DNA of 64,000 bases from UBA1926 sp036732005 (GTDB taxonomy: Bacteria; Planctomycetota; Phycisphaerae; Phycisphaerales; UBA1924). The stretch is taken from the NCBI GenBank assembly GCA_036732005.1, contig DAINDF010000006.1, positions 124,001-188,000 of the forward strand, given 5' to 3'. The notes beneath the pieces are model-generated. The model searched no databases, was not told where the DNA came from, and saw nothing but the letters and a program-made list of their open reading frames with translations. Shown piece by piece: positions 52,108-60,808 of the stretch. Both the position numbers and the translations under genes were made by a program. How positions within the stretch are numbered: position 1 is the stretch's first letter; every line of letters starts with the position of its first letter.

Positions 52108-53023
52108 CCGCGCCCCGGGACTCGCGCAAGAACCCCGCCGCCGCCTCGCGCGCCGCCGCGTGATCGAACAGGTCCGCGTGCCCCGCGCCGGGCACAACCA
52201 CGCACGCCGCGCCGAGCGCCGCCGCCAGCCGCTCGGCCTGCCCCGCCGGGGTGAGTTCGTCGCGGTCGCCGTGCAGCACGAGCGTCGGCACGCCGATCGG
52301 CCCTCCCCCGCCGAGGTCCCGCCACGCCGAGCCCGCGCCCCGTCCCGACACCAGCCCGTTGAGCGCGAGCGCAAGCGGCAGGTTGACCAGCCTCGGGAAC
52401 GCGATCGCCCCGAGCATGTTCCACGCCGGCGTGAACGGCGTCGGCGACGCGGCCTCGAGGATCAGCCCCCGCACCCGCGCTCCCGTCAGACGCGCCGCCT
52501 CGACGCTCACCCGGGCCCCGAGCGAGAAGCCGTGCAGCACCACCGGCTCGCCGATCGTCTCAACCAGCCCGACGAGGTCCCGCGCCTCCCGCCCGCCGAG
52601 CGTGCACGCCCCGCCCGCCTCGCCGTGCCCCGGCATGTCCCACAGAACCACCCGCGATGAACAGGCCGCAAGCGCCGGCACGCGGGCGAGCATCTCGACC
52701 CGCGAGCCCGCCCAGCCGTGCGTGCAGACGACGATCGGCCCCGCGGGGTCGTCGCCTCGGATCTCCCACACCGGCAGGTCGAGCCCGCCGCGGCGGAACG
52801 ACCACGCCTCGAACGCCCGCGCCGCGCCCGGGAGTTCCGACGGGTCGCCCGGCCGACCGTTCGCGAGCGCCCAGGCATAGGTCCGTCGCGGTGGATTGCG
52901 GAGCCGGCGCAGCGTCAGCCCCGTCAGGAAGGCGAGGTACGCCGCAAGCCCCGCGCCCAACAGCAGGGCAAGCCCGCCCCACGCGGGCGAGGCGAGCGCG
53001 ACGGTGGCGGGCGGCAGGGGCAC
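52094..53023 (-). CDS. Alpha/beta hydrolase
   Basis: A 309-residue membrane-anchored or peripheral hydrolase: an N-terminal hydrophobic segment (WGGLALLLGAGLAAYLAFLTG) is followed by the alpha/beta core. The oxyanion region is VVCTHGWAGSR, the nucleophile elbow VVLHGFSLGARVSVE (Ser in GFSLG), and the acid and His are probably in LVLHGDRDELTP and VVVPGAGHADLFDH. It uses a GTG start 3 bp after the RseP stop (TGACCGGTG), so it is translationally coupled to the upstream protease gene. Substrate unknown. Confidence 0.85.
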   Translation of the reverse strand: MPLPPATVALASPAWGGLALLLGAGLAAYLAFLTGLTLRRLRNPPRRTYAWALANGRPGDPSELPGAARAFEAWSFRRGGLDLPVWEIRGDDPAGPIVVCTHGWAGSRVEMLARVPALAACSSRVVLWDMPGHGEAGGACTLGGREARDLVGLVETIGEPVVLHGFSLGARVSVEAARLTGARVRGLILEAASPTPFTPAWNMLGAIAFPRLVNLPLALALNGLVSGRGAGSAWRDLGGGGPIGVPTLVLHGDRDELTPAGQAERLAAALGAACVVVPGAGHADLFDHAAAREAAAGFLRESRGAVSGA

Positions 53024-53026
53024 CGG

Positions 53027-55162
53027 TCACCCGCCCAGCAACGCCCGGATGTCGTTGAAGGTCACGACCAGGAACACCGACACGATCAGCAGCAGCCCCG
53101 CGGTCATCACCGCGTTCTGCACCGGGATCGGCACGGGCTTGCCCCGGATCTGCTCGTACAGCAGCATCAGGAACTGGCCCCCGTCGACGATCGGCAGCGG
53201 CAGGAAGTTCACCACCGCCAGGTTCACGCTGATCATCCCCAGGAAGAACAGCAGCCAGATGAGCCCCCGGTCGGCGATCAGCGTGCCAAGATGCGCGATG
53301 CCCACCGGGCCCTTGATGTGCTGCACCTGCAGCGAGCCCTGCGTCAGCCTCAGGAAGGTGACATACACGCTCATCATCACGCGGTGCGTCTCCGCGACGC
53401 CCATCGCCACCGCGTCGAACGGGCCGGCCGCCTTCATCACTACCTGCAGCGGCTCGAAGAACGCGCCGGGCAGCGGCGCCTCCCACCCGAGCGACCCCAG
53501 CCGGTCGAGCGCCGCCCGGTCGAGCGTCCAGCCCGCGGTCACCCGCTCGTTGTTCGTCGCGAAGGGCGTGTCGTACACAATCTCGACGCTCACCGACTCG
53601 GCCCCCGCCTCCCGCGCCCCCCGCGTCGCGTCGAGCAGCGCCGCGCGGACCTCATCGAGCGTGCCCACCGCCGACCCGTTCACCGAGACAAGCCGGGCCC
53701 CGGCCCGCGTGATCAGCCCGGCGGCGGGGGGAGATTCCGGCGCGGCGCCGTCCCACGCGGGCAACGCCGCCGGCGGCATCGCGAGCAGCGTGCCCGTGCG
53801 CAGCGTGTCGTCGGGCGTGAAGCCGACGCGCCCCTCCTTGCTCACCTTCGCCTCGAGCGTGACCCGCCGTGTTTCTTCGCCCTCGCTCCGCAGGACTTCC
53901 AGCATCACCGGGCCGCCCGCGTGCGACTGGATCTCGTTGATCCCCGCCGGGAAACTCGGGAACTCGACCGACCCGATGCGGGCGAACACATCGCCGTGCG
54001 CCAGGCCCTGGTTGATGTCGCCCCGGTCCGCCACCCGCATCACCGGGACCAGCCCGAGCAGGTGCTCGAGCGGCATGGGGCCGGTCCGCTCCCCGATCAC
54101 CTCGCTCATTTCCATCTGGGCCCGGGCCCGGGCCGCGATCTCGAGCGTCCGATCGCCGCGCTGCACGGTCAGCGTCACCGGCGCGCCGGCGGAGCCCGCA
54201 AACGCCGAGTCGATCTCCCGGAAGCCCGCGACCTCCACGCCGTTCACCGCGCTGATCCGGTCCCCCGGCTCGAGCCCGGCAAGCCCGAGGCGGGCGAGTT
54301 CCTCCGCGACGATCGCCCGGGTCGCCCCGTCCCGCGGAGACACGATCGCCGTCGAGATCGCCGGCGCGATCCCCAACTCGAGCAACCCCGAGAAATCACC
54401 CTTCTCGGGCGTGATCCTGAACTCGAGCGGGTCGGCGAGCCCCTCACGCCGCACCCGGACCGCGAGCGGTCGGCCCGCCTCGGCCATCGCGACCTTCAGC
54501 GCCACCGAGTCGAATCGCCGGGGCGCGTGCCCGTCGATCTCCACGATCTCATCCCCCGGCGCGATCCCCGGTTCGACCACGCCCAGCGCCGCGGCGTTGC
54601 CCGCGACGGCGACCGCGGCCGGGGAGCCCGGGCGCACCGCGCCCACGACCGGCGGCTCGACCGTCAGCCCCGCCATGAAGACCACGACGAAGAGCACGCC
54701 CGCGAGCAGCAGGTTCATCGCCACCCCGGCCGAGATGACGACCATCCGCTTCCAGATCGGGGCCCGCTGATAGCTGTCGGGCGCGTTGCTCACCGCGGCG
54801 GGGTCGAGGTCGTCCTGCCCCAGCATCTGCACATACCCGCCGAAGGGGAGGGCGCTCAGGCGGTACTCCGTCGGGCTGATCCCCTCGTAGCGCGACCGCC
54901 CCTTCTCGTGGACCATCTTCGCGCGGCGCTGCTGCACCGCCTGCTGATACACCGCAAAGCTCGACCCACGCCGCAGCCCGACACCCCGGCGCCACGAGAG
55001 CAGCGGGGGCCCGAACCCGATCGCGAAGGTCAGCACGCGGATCCCCGCCCACCGGGCCGCGAGGAAGTGCCCCAGTTCGTGGAAGAAGACGATCAGCCCG
55101 AAGCCCACGACAACCGTGAGCAGGTCGATGATCGTCCCGAGCGGGCCTGAGAGTCCGAGCAT
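53027..55162 (-). CDS. RseP-type site-2 membrane metalloprotease
   Basis: A 711-residue intramembrane zinc protease of the S2P/RseP family, which cleaves anti-sigma factors or clears signal peptides. The zinc site is FFHELGHFLAARW near residue 27 and the second ligand motif is LPLPIVDGGQFLML near the C-terminus. FGGYVQMLGQDD is the family's third motif. Between lies an unusually long periplasmic part with at least three PDZ-like domains (for example PGDEIVEIDGHAPRRFDSVA and EPGDRISAVNGVEVAGF). E. coli RseP has about 450 residues. The alpha/beta hydrolase gene follows directly. Confidence 0.92.
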   Translation of the reverse strand: MLGLSGPLGTIIDLLTVVVGFGLIVFFHELGHFLAARWAGIRVLTFAIGFGPPLLSWRRGVGLRRGSSFAVYQQAVQQRRAKMVHEKGRSRYEGISPTEYRLSALPFGGYVQMLGQDDLDPAAVSNAPDSYQRAPIWKRMVVISAGVAMNLLLAGVLFVVVFMAGLTVEPPVVGAVRPGSPAAVAVAGNAAALGVVEPGIAPGDEIVEIDGHAPRRFDSVALKVAMAEAGRPLAVRVRREGLADPLEFRITPEKGDFSGLLELGIAPAISTAIVSPRDGATRAIVAEELARLGLAGLEPGDRISAVNGVEVAGFREIDSAFAGSAGAPVTLTVQRGDRTLEIAARARAQMEMSEVIGERTGPMPLEHLLGLVPVMRVADRGDINQGLAHGDVFARIGSVEFPSFPAGINEIQSHAGGPVMLEVLRSEGEETRRVTLEAKVSKEGRVGFTPDDTLRTGTLLAMPPAALPAWDGAAPESPPAAGLITRAGARLVSVNGSAVGTLDEVRAALLDATRGAREAGAESVSVEIVYDTPFATNNERVTAGWTLDRAALDRLGSLGWEAPLPGAFFEPLQVVMKAAGPFDAVAMGVAETHRVMMSVYVTFLRLTQGSLQVQHIKGPVGIAHLGTLIADRGLIWLLFFLGMISVNLAVVNFLPLPIVDGGQFLMLLYEQIRGKPVPIPVQNAVMTAGLLLIVSVFLVVTFNDIRALLGG

Positions 55163-55234
55163 GCGTCCATCCTATTCCCGGGGGCCGACCCGCCCCGTCC
55201 CGGCCCGCCCCGCCCCGAGCCGGGGCGGCGCACG

Positions 55235-55259
55235 AAAAACACCCGGTCGCCCGGGTGTT
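55235..55259 (-). terminator. Terminator of the redoxin gene
   Basis: AACACCCGG (55238-55246) pairs with CCGGGTGTT (55251-55259) around a 4-nt loop. On the minus strand the stem is followed by UUUUU, fitting the redoxin gene that stops at 55289. Confidence 0.8.
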
Positions 55260-55288
55260 GGTTCTATCGGCCATCCCGCCCCGAGGGA

Positions 55289-55933
55289 TCAGTCGGCGTA
55301 CTTGACGGCGCACCCGTACGGCTTGGTCCGCGACTCGGTCACCGTCTCGCCGGCGAGGATCTGGGCCAGGGCCTTGTCGACATAGTTCTCGGTGCCGATC
55401 TTCATGCTGCTGTCGTTGTCGATCGCGCCCCAGTAGGCGAGCGTGCCCTGCGCGTCGACGATGTACATGGTCGGCGTGTTCTTCGCCCCGTAGAGGCGCC
55501 CGACCGTCCCGCTCTCATCGAGAAGGATCGGGTCCTTGATGTTCCACTTCGAGGCGATCTCACGGTTCAGATCGAGGCCCGCGCCCTGCTTGCCGGGGGC
55601 GCCCGAGTTGACGCGCAGCCACACGACCTTCTGGTCGCGGTACTTGTCCGCGAGCTTGTTCATCGTCATCGTCTCGGGCGTGTAGTGCTTCTTCACGAAC
55701 GGGCAGCCCGAGTTGAACCACTCGAGCACGACGATGTGCCCCGCCGCCGTGTGCTCGCTCAGCTTGTGCTCCTTGCCGTCCAGGTCCGTCAGCGTGAAGT
55801 CGGGCGCCTTCTCGCCCACCTTCGCCGACGCCTCGGCCTTGCCCGCCGGCGCGGGGGCCGCGGCGATGGTGAACAGCGCCGCGGTCGCGGCGATCGCGGC
55901 AACGGCCGCCTTGCGGATGCTCAGTGTCGTCAT
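55289..55933 (-). CDS. Exported thioredoxin-fold redoxin
   Basis: A 214-residue exported protein with a signal peptide (MTTLSIRKAAVAAIAATAAL, cleaved near APAPAG). The redoxin domain has KAPDFTLTDLDGKEHKLSE, then FNSGCPFVKKHY with a single Cys (C77) where thioredoxins have CxxC, and NTPTMYIVDAQGTLAYWGAID. The end, YGCAVKYAD, resembles the GCxVKY tail of a group of planctomycete redoxins. It is probably a peroxiredoxin-like or cytochrome-maturation redox protein in the periplasm. AAGGAGAT precedes the ATG. Confidence 0.85.
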   Translation of the reverse strand: MTTLSIRKAAVAAIAATAALFTIAAAPAPAGKAEASAKVGEKAPDFTLTDLDGKEHKLSEHTAAGHIVVLEWFNSGCPFVKKHYTPETMTMNKLADKYRDQKVVWLRVNSGAPGKQGAGLDLNREIASKWNIKDPILLDESGTVGRLYGAKNTPTMYIVDAQGTLAYWGAIDNDSSMKIGTENYVDKALAQILAGETVTESRTKPYGCAVKYAD

Positions 55934-56071
55934 GGTCAGATCTCCTTGTTCTGCGGTGTTCCCCGATCCGAGTTTCCCGATCACGCTCTCACGATCACAT
56001 GCACCGCGGTCCCGGGTGTCTTTCACCCCGCGCGCCGCGGGTTCGCGCCGACAGCCCGCGCCCCCGCCCCT

Positions 56072-56899
56072 CTAATCGGCCGGGGGCCGCGTCTCGATGC
56101 TCACATACACAGGCTCCCGCTCCCCCTCCCGCTCGATCATCACCACCCCACGCACCGGCGCCGCTCCCGGCCGGGGCGTCAGCCGCAGCACGCCCCCCTT
56201 CGCGGTCCCGTCCCGCAGGAGCGGCCCGAACGCCCTCCCCTTCTCGTGGGGCATGAACGAAACGGAGGCGACCTTCCCGCTCGCCTCCAGCACCAGCGCC
56301 TCGCCCTCCCACCGCACGCGCAGGTCGCCCGCGTGCGCGCGCAGATCACCCGGCACGCGCCCCCGGGCCGAGTCGATCCGGGCCGCGTCGGCGCTCCGGG
56401 GCGCGGCCGCGTCGCGACCCAACACCGGCACGAGGAGCGACAGCCTGGCCGACCCCGGGATGCACGCCTCCCGGCAGACCAGCCACTCGACCTCCGCCGA
56501 GAAGCGCAGCACCGTGCCCGCTTCGAGTTCATCCGAAACAGAGATCGGGATGAGGATGACGGCTTCGTCACCCTCGTGGATGTAGTCCAGAATCCCCCCG
56601 GGCGACTCGTGCCGGTGCGGCGCGGGCCAGACCGGTTCACCCCCCTCGACCCCGGCCGGCAGGCTCATCGCGATCGTCGGCGCGAACCCCGTCTCGTTCT
56701 GCCCGGGCCAGTAGGTGTGCCACCCCTCGTCGAGGTCGAAGATCACCGCCAGCGTCGCCGCCTGCCCCGGAACAACACCGCGGAACTCGCTCACCAGCCT
56801 CGGGCGCGCGGGCTCCGCGGCGTCCTCCTGCGAGAACGCGACCACCCCGGGCAAGGCCGAGGCGGCGAGCGCGACGAGGATCCGGAGCGGGCTGGTCAC
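56072..56899 (-). CDS. DsbD N-terminal-like exported protein
   Basis: A 275-residue exported protein (MTSPLRILVALAASALPGVVA signal) that corresponds to the DsbD/ScsB periplasmic domain without its membrane part. Motifs: GWHTYWPGQNETGF, LPAGVEGGEPVWPAPHRH, VEWLVCREACIPGSARLSLL with the Cys pair, and the terminal segment PVYVSIETRPP. DsbD domains pass electrons from cytoplasmic thioredoxin to periplasmic proteins. The separate transmembrane domain is not in this window, so it must act with another protein. It is near the redoxin gene but not clearly co-transcribed. Confidence 0.8.
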   Translation of the reverse strand: MTSPLRILVALAASALPGVVAFSQEDAAEPARPRLVSEFRGVVPGQAATLAVIFDLDEGWHTYWPGQNETGFAPTIAMSLPAGVEGGEPVWPAPHRHESPGGILDYIHEGDEAVILIPISVSDELEAGTVLRFSAEVEWLVCREACIPGSARLSLLVPVLGRDAAAPRSADAARIDSARGRVPGDLRAHAGDLRVRWEGEALVLEASGKVASVSFMPHEKGRAFGPLLRDGTAKGGVLRLTPRPGAAPVRGVVMIEREGEREPVYVSIETRPPAD

Positions 56900-56989
56900 G
56901 AGGGTCTCGCGGGTGGGTCGGTGCGGGTGCGGGGGAAAGGGCCAGATGCCCGATCCACCCTCAAACCGGCCGGGCCCCTATCTTATTGC

Positions 56990-57457
56990 ATGGAACCACA
57001 AGGGGTTTCCCGCCTCGGCGGGCTCGTGTCGTGCATTCTGGTCTGCTCGGTCGTCTTTCTCGGGGGGTGCGTCGGGCCCCGCAAGGTGAGCGACAAGGAC
57101 ATCGAGACCATCGACCTCGCCACGGTGAGCGCGCTGCTCGACAAGCAGGCCGCCGAGCCCGAGAAGCGGCGCATCCTTCTGATCGACGCCCGTTCGGAGC
57201 AGAGTTTCCAGCAGGCCCACCTCCCGGGGGCCCGCAACCTGCTGCTCTCCCAGGTCAACCCCGATCTGGGGCGGGACCCCGCGATCGCCTCCTACGACAC
57301 CATCGCGGTTTATGGAGACAACCCCGCCAGCGCCCCCGCGCGGGCGATGGTCAAGCGGCTGATGCGGATGCGCTACAAGGGCGTCCGCTTCTTCGACATG
57401 GGCCTCGACGGTTGGTCGCGGGCCGGCCTTCCGGTTGAGCGTCCGGGGGCCAACTAA
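56990..57457 (+). CDS. Rhodanese-like lipoprotein lacking the active-site Cys
   Basis: A 155-residue lipoprotein (VVFLGGC, Cys27) with a rhodanese domain: RILLIDARSEQSFQQAHLPG, NLLLSQVNPDL, and the active-loop strand TIAVYGDNPASAPARAM. In active sulfurtransferases this loop has a Cys (CxxxxR); here it is Gly-Asp, so the protein is probably a non-catalytic sulfur- or ligand-binding rhodanese. MRYKGVRFFDMGLDGWSRAG is the last strand-helix pair. Its end is 4 bp before the J-protein gene, so the two are co-transcribed. Confidence 0.78.
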   Translation: MEPQGVSRLGGLVSCILVCSVVFLGGCVGPRKVSDKDIETIDLATVSALLDKQAAEPEKRRILLIDARSEQSFQQAHLPGARNLLLSQVNPDLGRDPAIASYDTIAVYGDNPASAPARAMVKRLMRMRYKGVRFFDMGLDGWSRAGLPVERPGAN

Positions 57458-57461
57458 GGAA

Positions 57462-57986
57462 ATGGCTCAAACGCCCGACCCATTCGATGCGCTCGGGGTC
57501 GAGCCCCGCTTCGACCTCGACGCGGCCTCGGTCGAGCGGGCCTACCTCGCCCGGATCGCCGGGGCCCACCCCGATCGTGCCGGCGCCGCCGCGGACAGCG
57601 CCCGCCTCAACCGCGCCCGATCGATCCTGCTCGACCCGGAGCGCCGGGCCAACGCCCTGCTCGAGCGGCTCGGCGGCCCGCCCGCCTCGGCGGACAAGAC
57701 CCTGCCCGACGGCTTCCTCGCCGAGATGATGCAGACCCGCATGGAAATCGAGGAGGCCCTCGCCTCCCCGACCGACGAGGCCCGGGCCCACTGGGCCGCC
57801 TGGGCCGATGACCGACGCGGTGAGTCGATCGCGGCGGTCTCCGCCCAGTTTGCCCAAGCCCTGGCGGGCGAGGCGGGCGCCCTGCCGGCGATCCGGCGGA
57901 CGCTCAACGCCTGGCGCTACATTGAACGGCTGATCGAGCAGCTCGACCCGGCCTACGACCCGGCTCGGGCCGACTTCGAGCCCTGA
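57462..57986 (+). CDS. HscB-like J-domain protein
   Basis: A 174-residue protein with an N-terminal J domain: DALGVEPRFDLDAASVERAY, then RIAGAHPDRAG with the HPD motif (H36-P37-D38) that stimulates Hsp70, and SARLNRARSILLDPERRANA. The C-terminal helical half (TRMEIEEALASPTDEARAHW, RRTLNAWRYIERLIEQL) resembles the IscU-binding domain of HscB, so it probably helps move iron-sulfur clusters from the scaffold. No hscA or iscU lies nearby; the NifU-type scaffold is 54 kb away. TAAGGA overlaps the start region. Confidence 0.82.
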   Translation: MAQTPDPFDALGVEPRFDLDAASVERAYLARIAGAHPDRAGAAADSARLNRARSILLDPERRANALLERLGGPPASADKTLPDGFLAEMMQTRMEIEEALASPTDEARAHWAAWADDRRGESIAAVSAQFAQALAGEAGALPAIRRTLNAWRYIERLIEQLDPAYDPARADFEP

Positions 57987-58000
57987 CCCCGGGCGCGCGC

Positions 58001-59305
58001 ATGGCCGAGCACCTCCCACTGATCCTCGTCTTGCCCGTGCTGCTCGTGCTCTCGGGCATCGCCTCGGGCTCCGAGACCGCCCTGTTCCGCCTCTCCCACC
58101 GCGAGCGAGCGGACCTGCTCCGGACCGCGCCGGCGGTGGGGGCGGCGGTGGAGACGCTGCTGAGCGATCCCCGGCGGCTGCTGCTCTTCGTGCTGCTGCT
58201 GAACATGGTGGTGAATGTCAGCTACTTCGTGGTTTCCTCCGTGCTGACCACGCGGATGGACACGCGGCTCGCCGCGGCGGGCGTCGGCGCGGGATCGGTG
58301 CTCGCGATCGTCCTGTTCGGCGAGATCCTCGCGAAAGTGGCCGCGGGCGCGGGCAGGCGGGCCTTCTGCCTCGTCCTGGGCCAGCCCCTGGCGGCGCTGG
58401 CCGTTCTGCTCGGGCCCATCGTCGCAGCGCTCGACACGCTCGTGCTCTCCCCCCTGATCAGGCTCATCCGCCCCCACCAGGCCGACCCGGGGCGCGTGCA
58501 CCCGTCCGAGCTGGCGAGGCTCGTTGAGATGGGCGGGCAGGCCGGCGTGCTGACCGAGGGGGAGCGCCGCCTGCTCGGCGAGGTGATCGAACTGGGCGAG
58601 GTGCGGGTCCGCGAGGCGATGCGCCCGCGGGACCGCGTGCTCTGGCTCCCCGCGTCGGCCTCGGCGCAGGAGATCATCGCCCTCGCCTCAACGCACCGGC
58701 GCACGGTGATCGTGCTCGCGGAGCGATCGCTCGACGACGGGCTCGTCGGGTTCCTGCATGTCAAGCGATACCTCGCGGCCCGGCACGCCCTCCGACGCGA
58801 CCCCGACCCGAGGGAGTTCGCCGATCCCGCCCTCGTGATCCCCGAGCAGGCCAGGCTCGACCGCGCGCTCGAGACCATGCGCGAACGGCAGAAGACCCAC
58901 GCGATCTGCGTCGATGAGCGAGGCATGGTCGTCGGGATGATCGACGCGGTCGACATCGTCGACGAACTCCTCGCCGGCATGGGCGACGAACGCACCGCCG
59001 AGCGGCACACCATCCGTCTCGTCGGCCTGGGGCGCTGGCAGGTCTCCGCCCGGCTCGCGGCCCGCGACTGGGCCCAGTACTTCCGCGTGCCCGAGGCCGA
59101 GTTCTCCGCCTCTCTCACCCGCACTTCCACCGTCGGCGGGGTGCTCATGGACCGCCTCGGTCGGCTCCCCCGCCCCGGCGACGAGGCCCGGTTCGGGCCC
59201 GTGCTCGTCCGGGCCGAGTCGGTGGTGGGGCGGAGGCTCGTCACGGTGGTGGTGGAACTGACCGATGAGCCCGCCGCGCCGGCCGGCAGCGGGGAGGGGC
59301 GATGA
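58001..59305 (+). CDS. DUF21/CBS/CorC_HlyC membrane protein (CNNM/CorC family)
   Basis: A 434-residue membrane protein of the CNNM/CorC group, which exports divalent cations such as Mg2+. The N-terminal DUF21 domain (MAEHLPLILVLPVLLVLSGI, then SGSETALFRLSHRER) has four hydrophobic segments. Then come a CBS pair (MRPRDRVLWLPASASAQEII and ERGMVVGMIDAVDIVDELL) and a CorC_HlyC-like C-terminal domain (GVLMDRLGRLPRPGDEARF). Its stop overlaps the next gene by 4 bp (ATGA). It follows the J-protein gene by 14 bp. Confidence 0.88.
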   Translation: MAEHLPLILVLPVLLVLSGIASGSETALFRLSHRERADLLRTAPAVGAAVETLLSDPRRLLLFVLLLNMVVNVSYFVVSSVLTTRMDTRLAAAGVGAGSVLAIVLFGEILAKVAAGAGRRAFCLVLGQPLAALAVLLGPIVAALDTLVLSPLIRLIRPHQADPGRVHPSELARLVEMGGQAGVLTEGERRLLGEVIELGEVRVREAMRPRDRVLWLPASASAQEIIALASTHRRTVIVLAERSLDDGLVGFLHVKRYLAARHALRRDPDPREFADPALVIPEQARLDRALETMRERQKTHAICVDERGMVVGMIDAVDIVDELLAGMGDERTAERHTIRLVGLGRWQVSARLAARDWAQYFRVPEAEFSASLTRTSTVGGVLMDRLGRLPRPGDEARFGPVLVRAESVVGRRLVTVVVELTDEPAAPAGSGEGR

Positions 59306-60291
59306 CCAACGCCGAACTCGCGGGATGGGCGGCGGTCGCGCTGATCGGGCTCGGGGGCTCGGCGATGTGCAGCGGCCTGGAGACGGGCTTCTACTGCCTC
59401 AGCCGCGTCCGCCTCGACCTGCGCCTCAGCCGCCCGGGGGACGCGGCGGCCCGACGCGTGCGCCGGGAGTTGGAGGACCCCAGCCGCCTGCTGGCGACGA
59501 TCCTGCTGGGGAACAACCTGTGCAACTACATCGGGACGCTCGGCGTGACGGCGCTGCTCGAAGCCTCGGGGCTCTCCGCGGGGCTGACCGTCCTGCTGCA
59601 GGTGCTCGTGCTCACGCCCATGCTGCTGGTCTTCGGCGAGAGCCTGCCGAAGGAGTTCTCGCGCCTCAACGCCGACACACTGCCCTACCGGCTCTCCTGG
59701 GCGGTCGTGCTCGCGAGGTGGGCCGCGACCGCCACGCTCGTGCTCCCGGGGCTCATGGTCTTCGCCAGGCTCGTGGCCGGGAAGTCGGGCTCGGCGACCG
59801 CGGCCCTGGCGCTGGACGGGCAGAGTCGCCTTCTTCACCTCCTCGAGGAGTCGGCGCACTCTGGCGCGATCAGCGGCGTGCAGGGCGAACTCGCCGAGCG
59901 GGCCCTGCACTTCGAGCGATCGATGGTCGGCGATGTCATGGTCCCCTGGAACGCGGTGGACCGCCTCCAACTCGAGATGTCGCTCGCCCAGGCGCTCGAG
60001 GTCGCTTCCCGCACGGGCCGGAGCCGGCTCCCGGTCGTGGACCGCCGCGGGCGGGTCGTCGGCGTGGTGCACACGGTGGACCTCTACCGGGGCGGGCGGG
60101 CGGTCGCCGAACTGATCGAGGAACCCGCCAGGCTGGACCCGCGCGAGGCGGCCCGCCGAGCAATCGGGCGCCTCGCGGAGAACAGCACGGGGCTGGGGAT
60201 CGTGGAGTTTCACGACAAACCGGTCGGCGTGGTCACCGAGCACGATCTCGCCGGACCTTTGCTGGAAGGGGCCTCCCACGGGCCGAAATGA
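59302..60291 (+). CDS. Second DUF21/CBS membrane protein
   Basis: A 329-residue paralogue of the preceding gene: DUF21 with GSAMCSGLETGFYCLSRVR, helices with LGNNLCNYIGTLGVTALLE and FGESLPKEFSRLNADTLPYR, then a CBS pair (VMVPWNAVDRLQLEMS, VVGVVHTVDLYRGG and VEFHDKPVGVVTEHDL). The CorC_HlyC C-terminal domain is absent. Coupled translation with its neighbour suggests the two form a heteromeric transporter, as proposed for paired CorC-type proteins; this is inference. Confidence 0.87.
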   Translation: MTNAELAGWAAVALIGLGGSAMCSGLETGFYCLSRVRLDLRLSRPGDAAARRVRRELEDPSRLLATILLGNNLCNYIGTLGVTALLEASGLSAGLTVLLQVLVLTPMLLVFGESLPKEFSRLNADTLPYRLSWAVVLARWAATATLVLPGLMVFARLVAGKSGSATAALALDGQSRLLHLLEESAHSGAISGVQGELAERALHFERSMVGDVMVPWNAVDRLQLEMSLAQALEVASRTGRSRLPVVDRRGRVVGVVHTVDLYRGGRAVAELIEEPARLDPREAARRAIGRLAENSTGLGIVEFHDKPVGVVTEHDLAGPLLEGASHGPK

Positions 60292-60359
60292 AATAGGGCG
60301 GGGCCCCCGGGGGTTCGCGAGGGGGTCGCGATGGGACCAACTCTGAAAGGCGGTGCGGG

Positions 60360-60791
60360 ATGAGCAAGTGGACCGGGGCGATCGGCGTGGGCGTGCTGAC
60401 GCTGGTCGGCCTGATGCTGGTGCGCGGCATGCAGGGGCCCGCGCCGGTGCCCGGCGTGTTCGCGGGCGGCACTCCGCTCGCCGAGGCGCTCTCCAGGAGC
60501 GAAGCCGAGGGCAAGCCGGTGCTCGCGGTGGTGACGGCCGACTGGTGCCCGCCCTGTCAGCAACTCAAGAAGAAGACGCTCGTCGAGGAGCGCGTCGCGG
60601 CGTGGATCGGGGAGAACACGATCCCGGTCTATGTCGACAGCGACGAGGAGCCCGAGACGGCCCAGCGGCTCGGGGTCTCGGCCCTGCCGACCACGGTGCT
60701 GCTGCGGAACGGGCAGATCATCGGCTCACGGATCGGGTACATCGAGGCGGAGGACTACCTCGCGTTCCTCAAGAGCACCGTGGGCGGGTGA
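60360..60791 (+). CDS. Membrane-anchored thioredoxin-like protein
   Basis: A 143-residue protein with an N-terminal hydrophobic anchor (GVGVLTLVGLMLVRGMQGPA) and a thioredoxin domain with active site DWCPPCQQLK (C63, C66). It also has IPVYVDSDEEPETAQRLGVSA and a cis-Pro segment ALPTTVLLRNGQ. It probably faces the periplasm and reduces disulfides or assists cytochrome c maturation. Its gene follows the CBS protein by 68 bp. Confidence 0.87.
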   Translation: MSKWTGAIGVGVLTLVGLMLVRGMQGPAPVPGVFAGGTPLAEALSRSEAEGKPVLAVVTADWCPPCQQLKKKTLVEERVAAWIGENTIPVYVDSDEEPETAQRLGVSALPTTVLLRNGQIIGSRIGYIEAEDYLAFLKSTVGG

Positions 60792-60808
60792 GAAGGCCGG
60801 ACCGGGCG

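Noticed and set aside
52718..55150. A long plus-strand frame opposite the RseP-type gene
   Set aside because: It is antisense to a complete protease with HELGH and PDZ domains; composition is Arg/Pro/His-rich without signatures.
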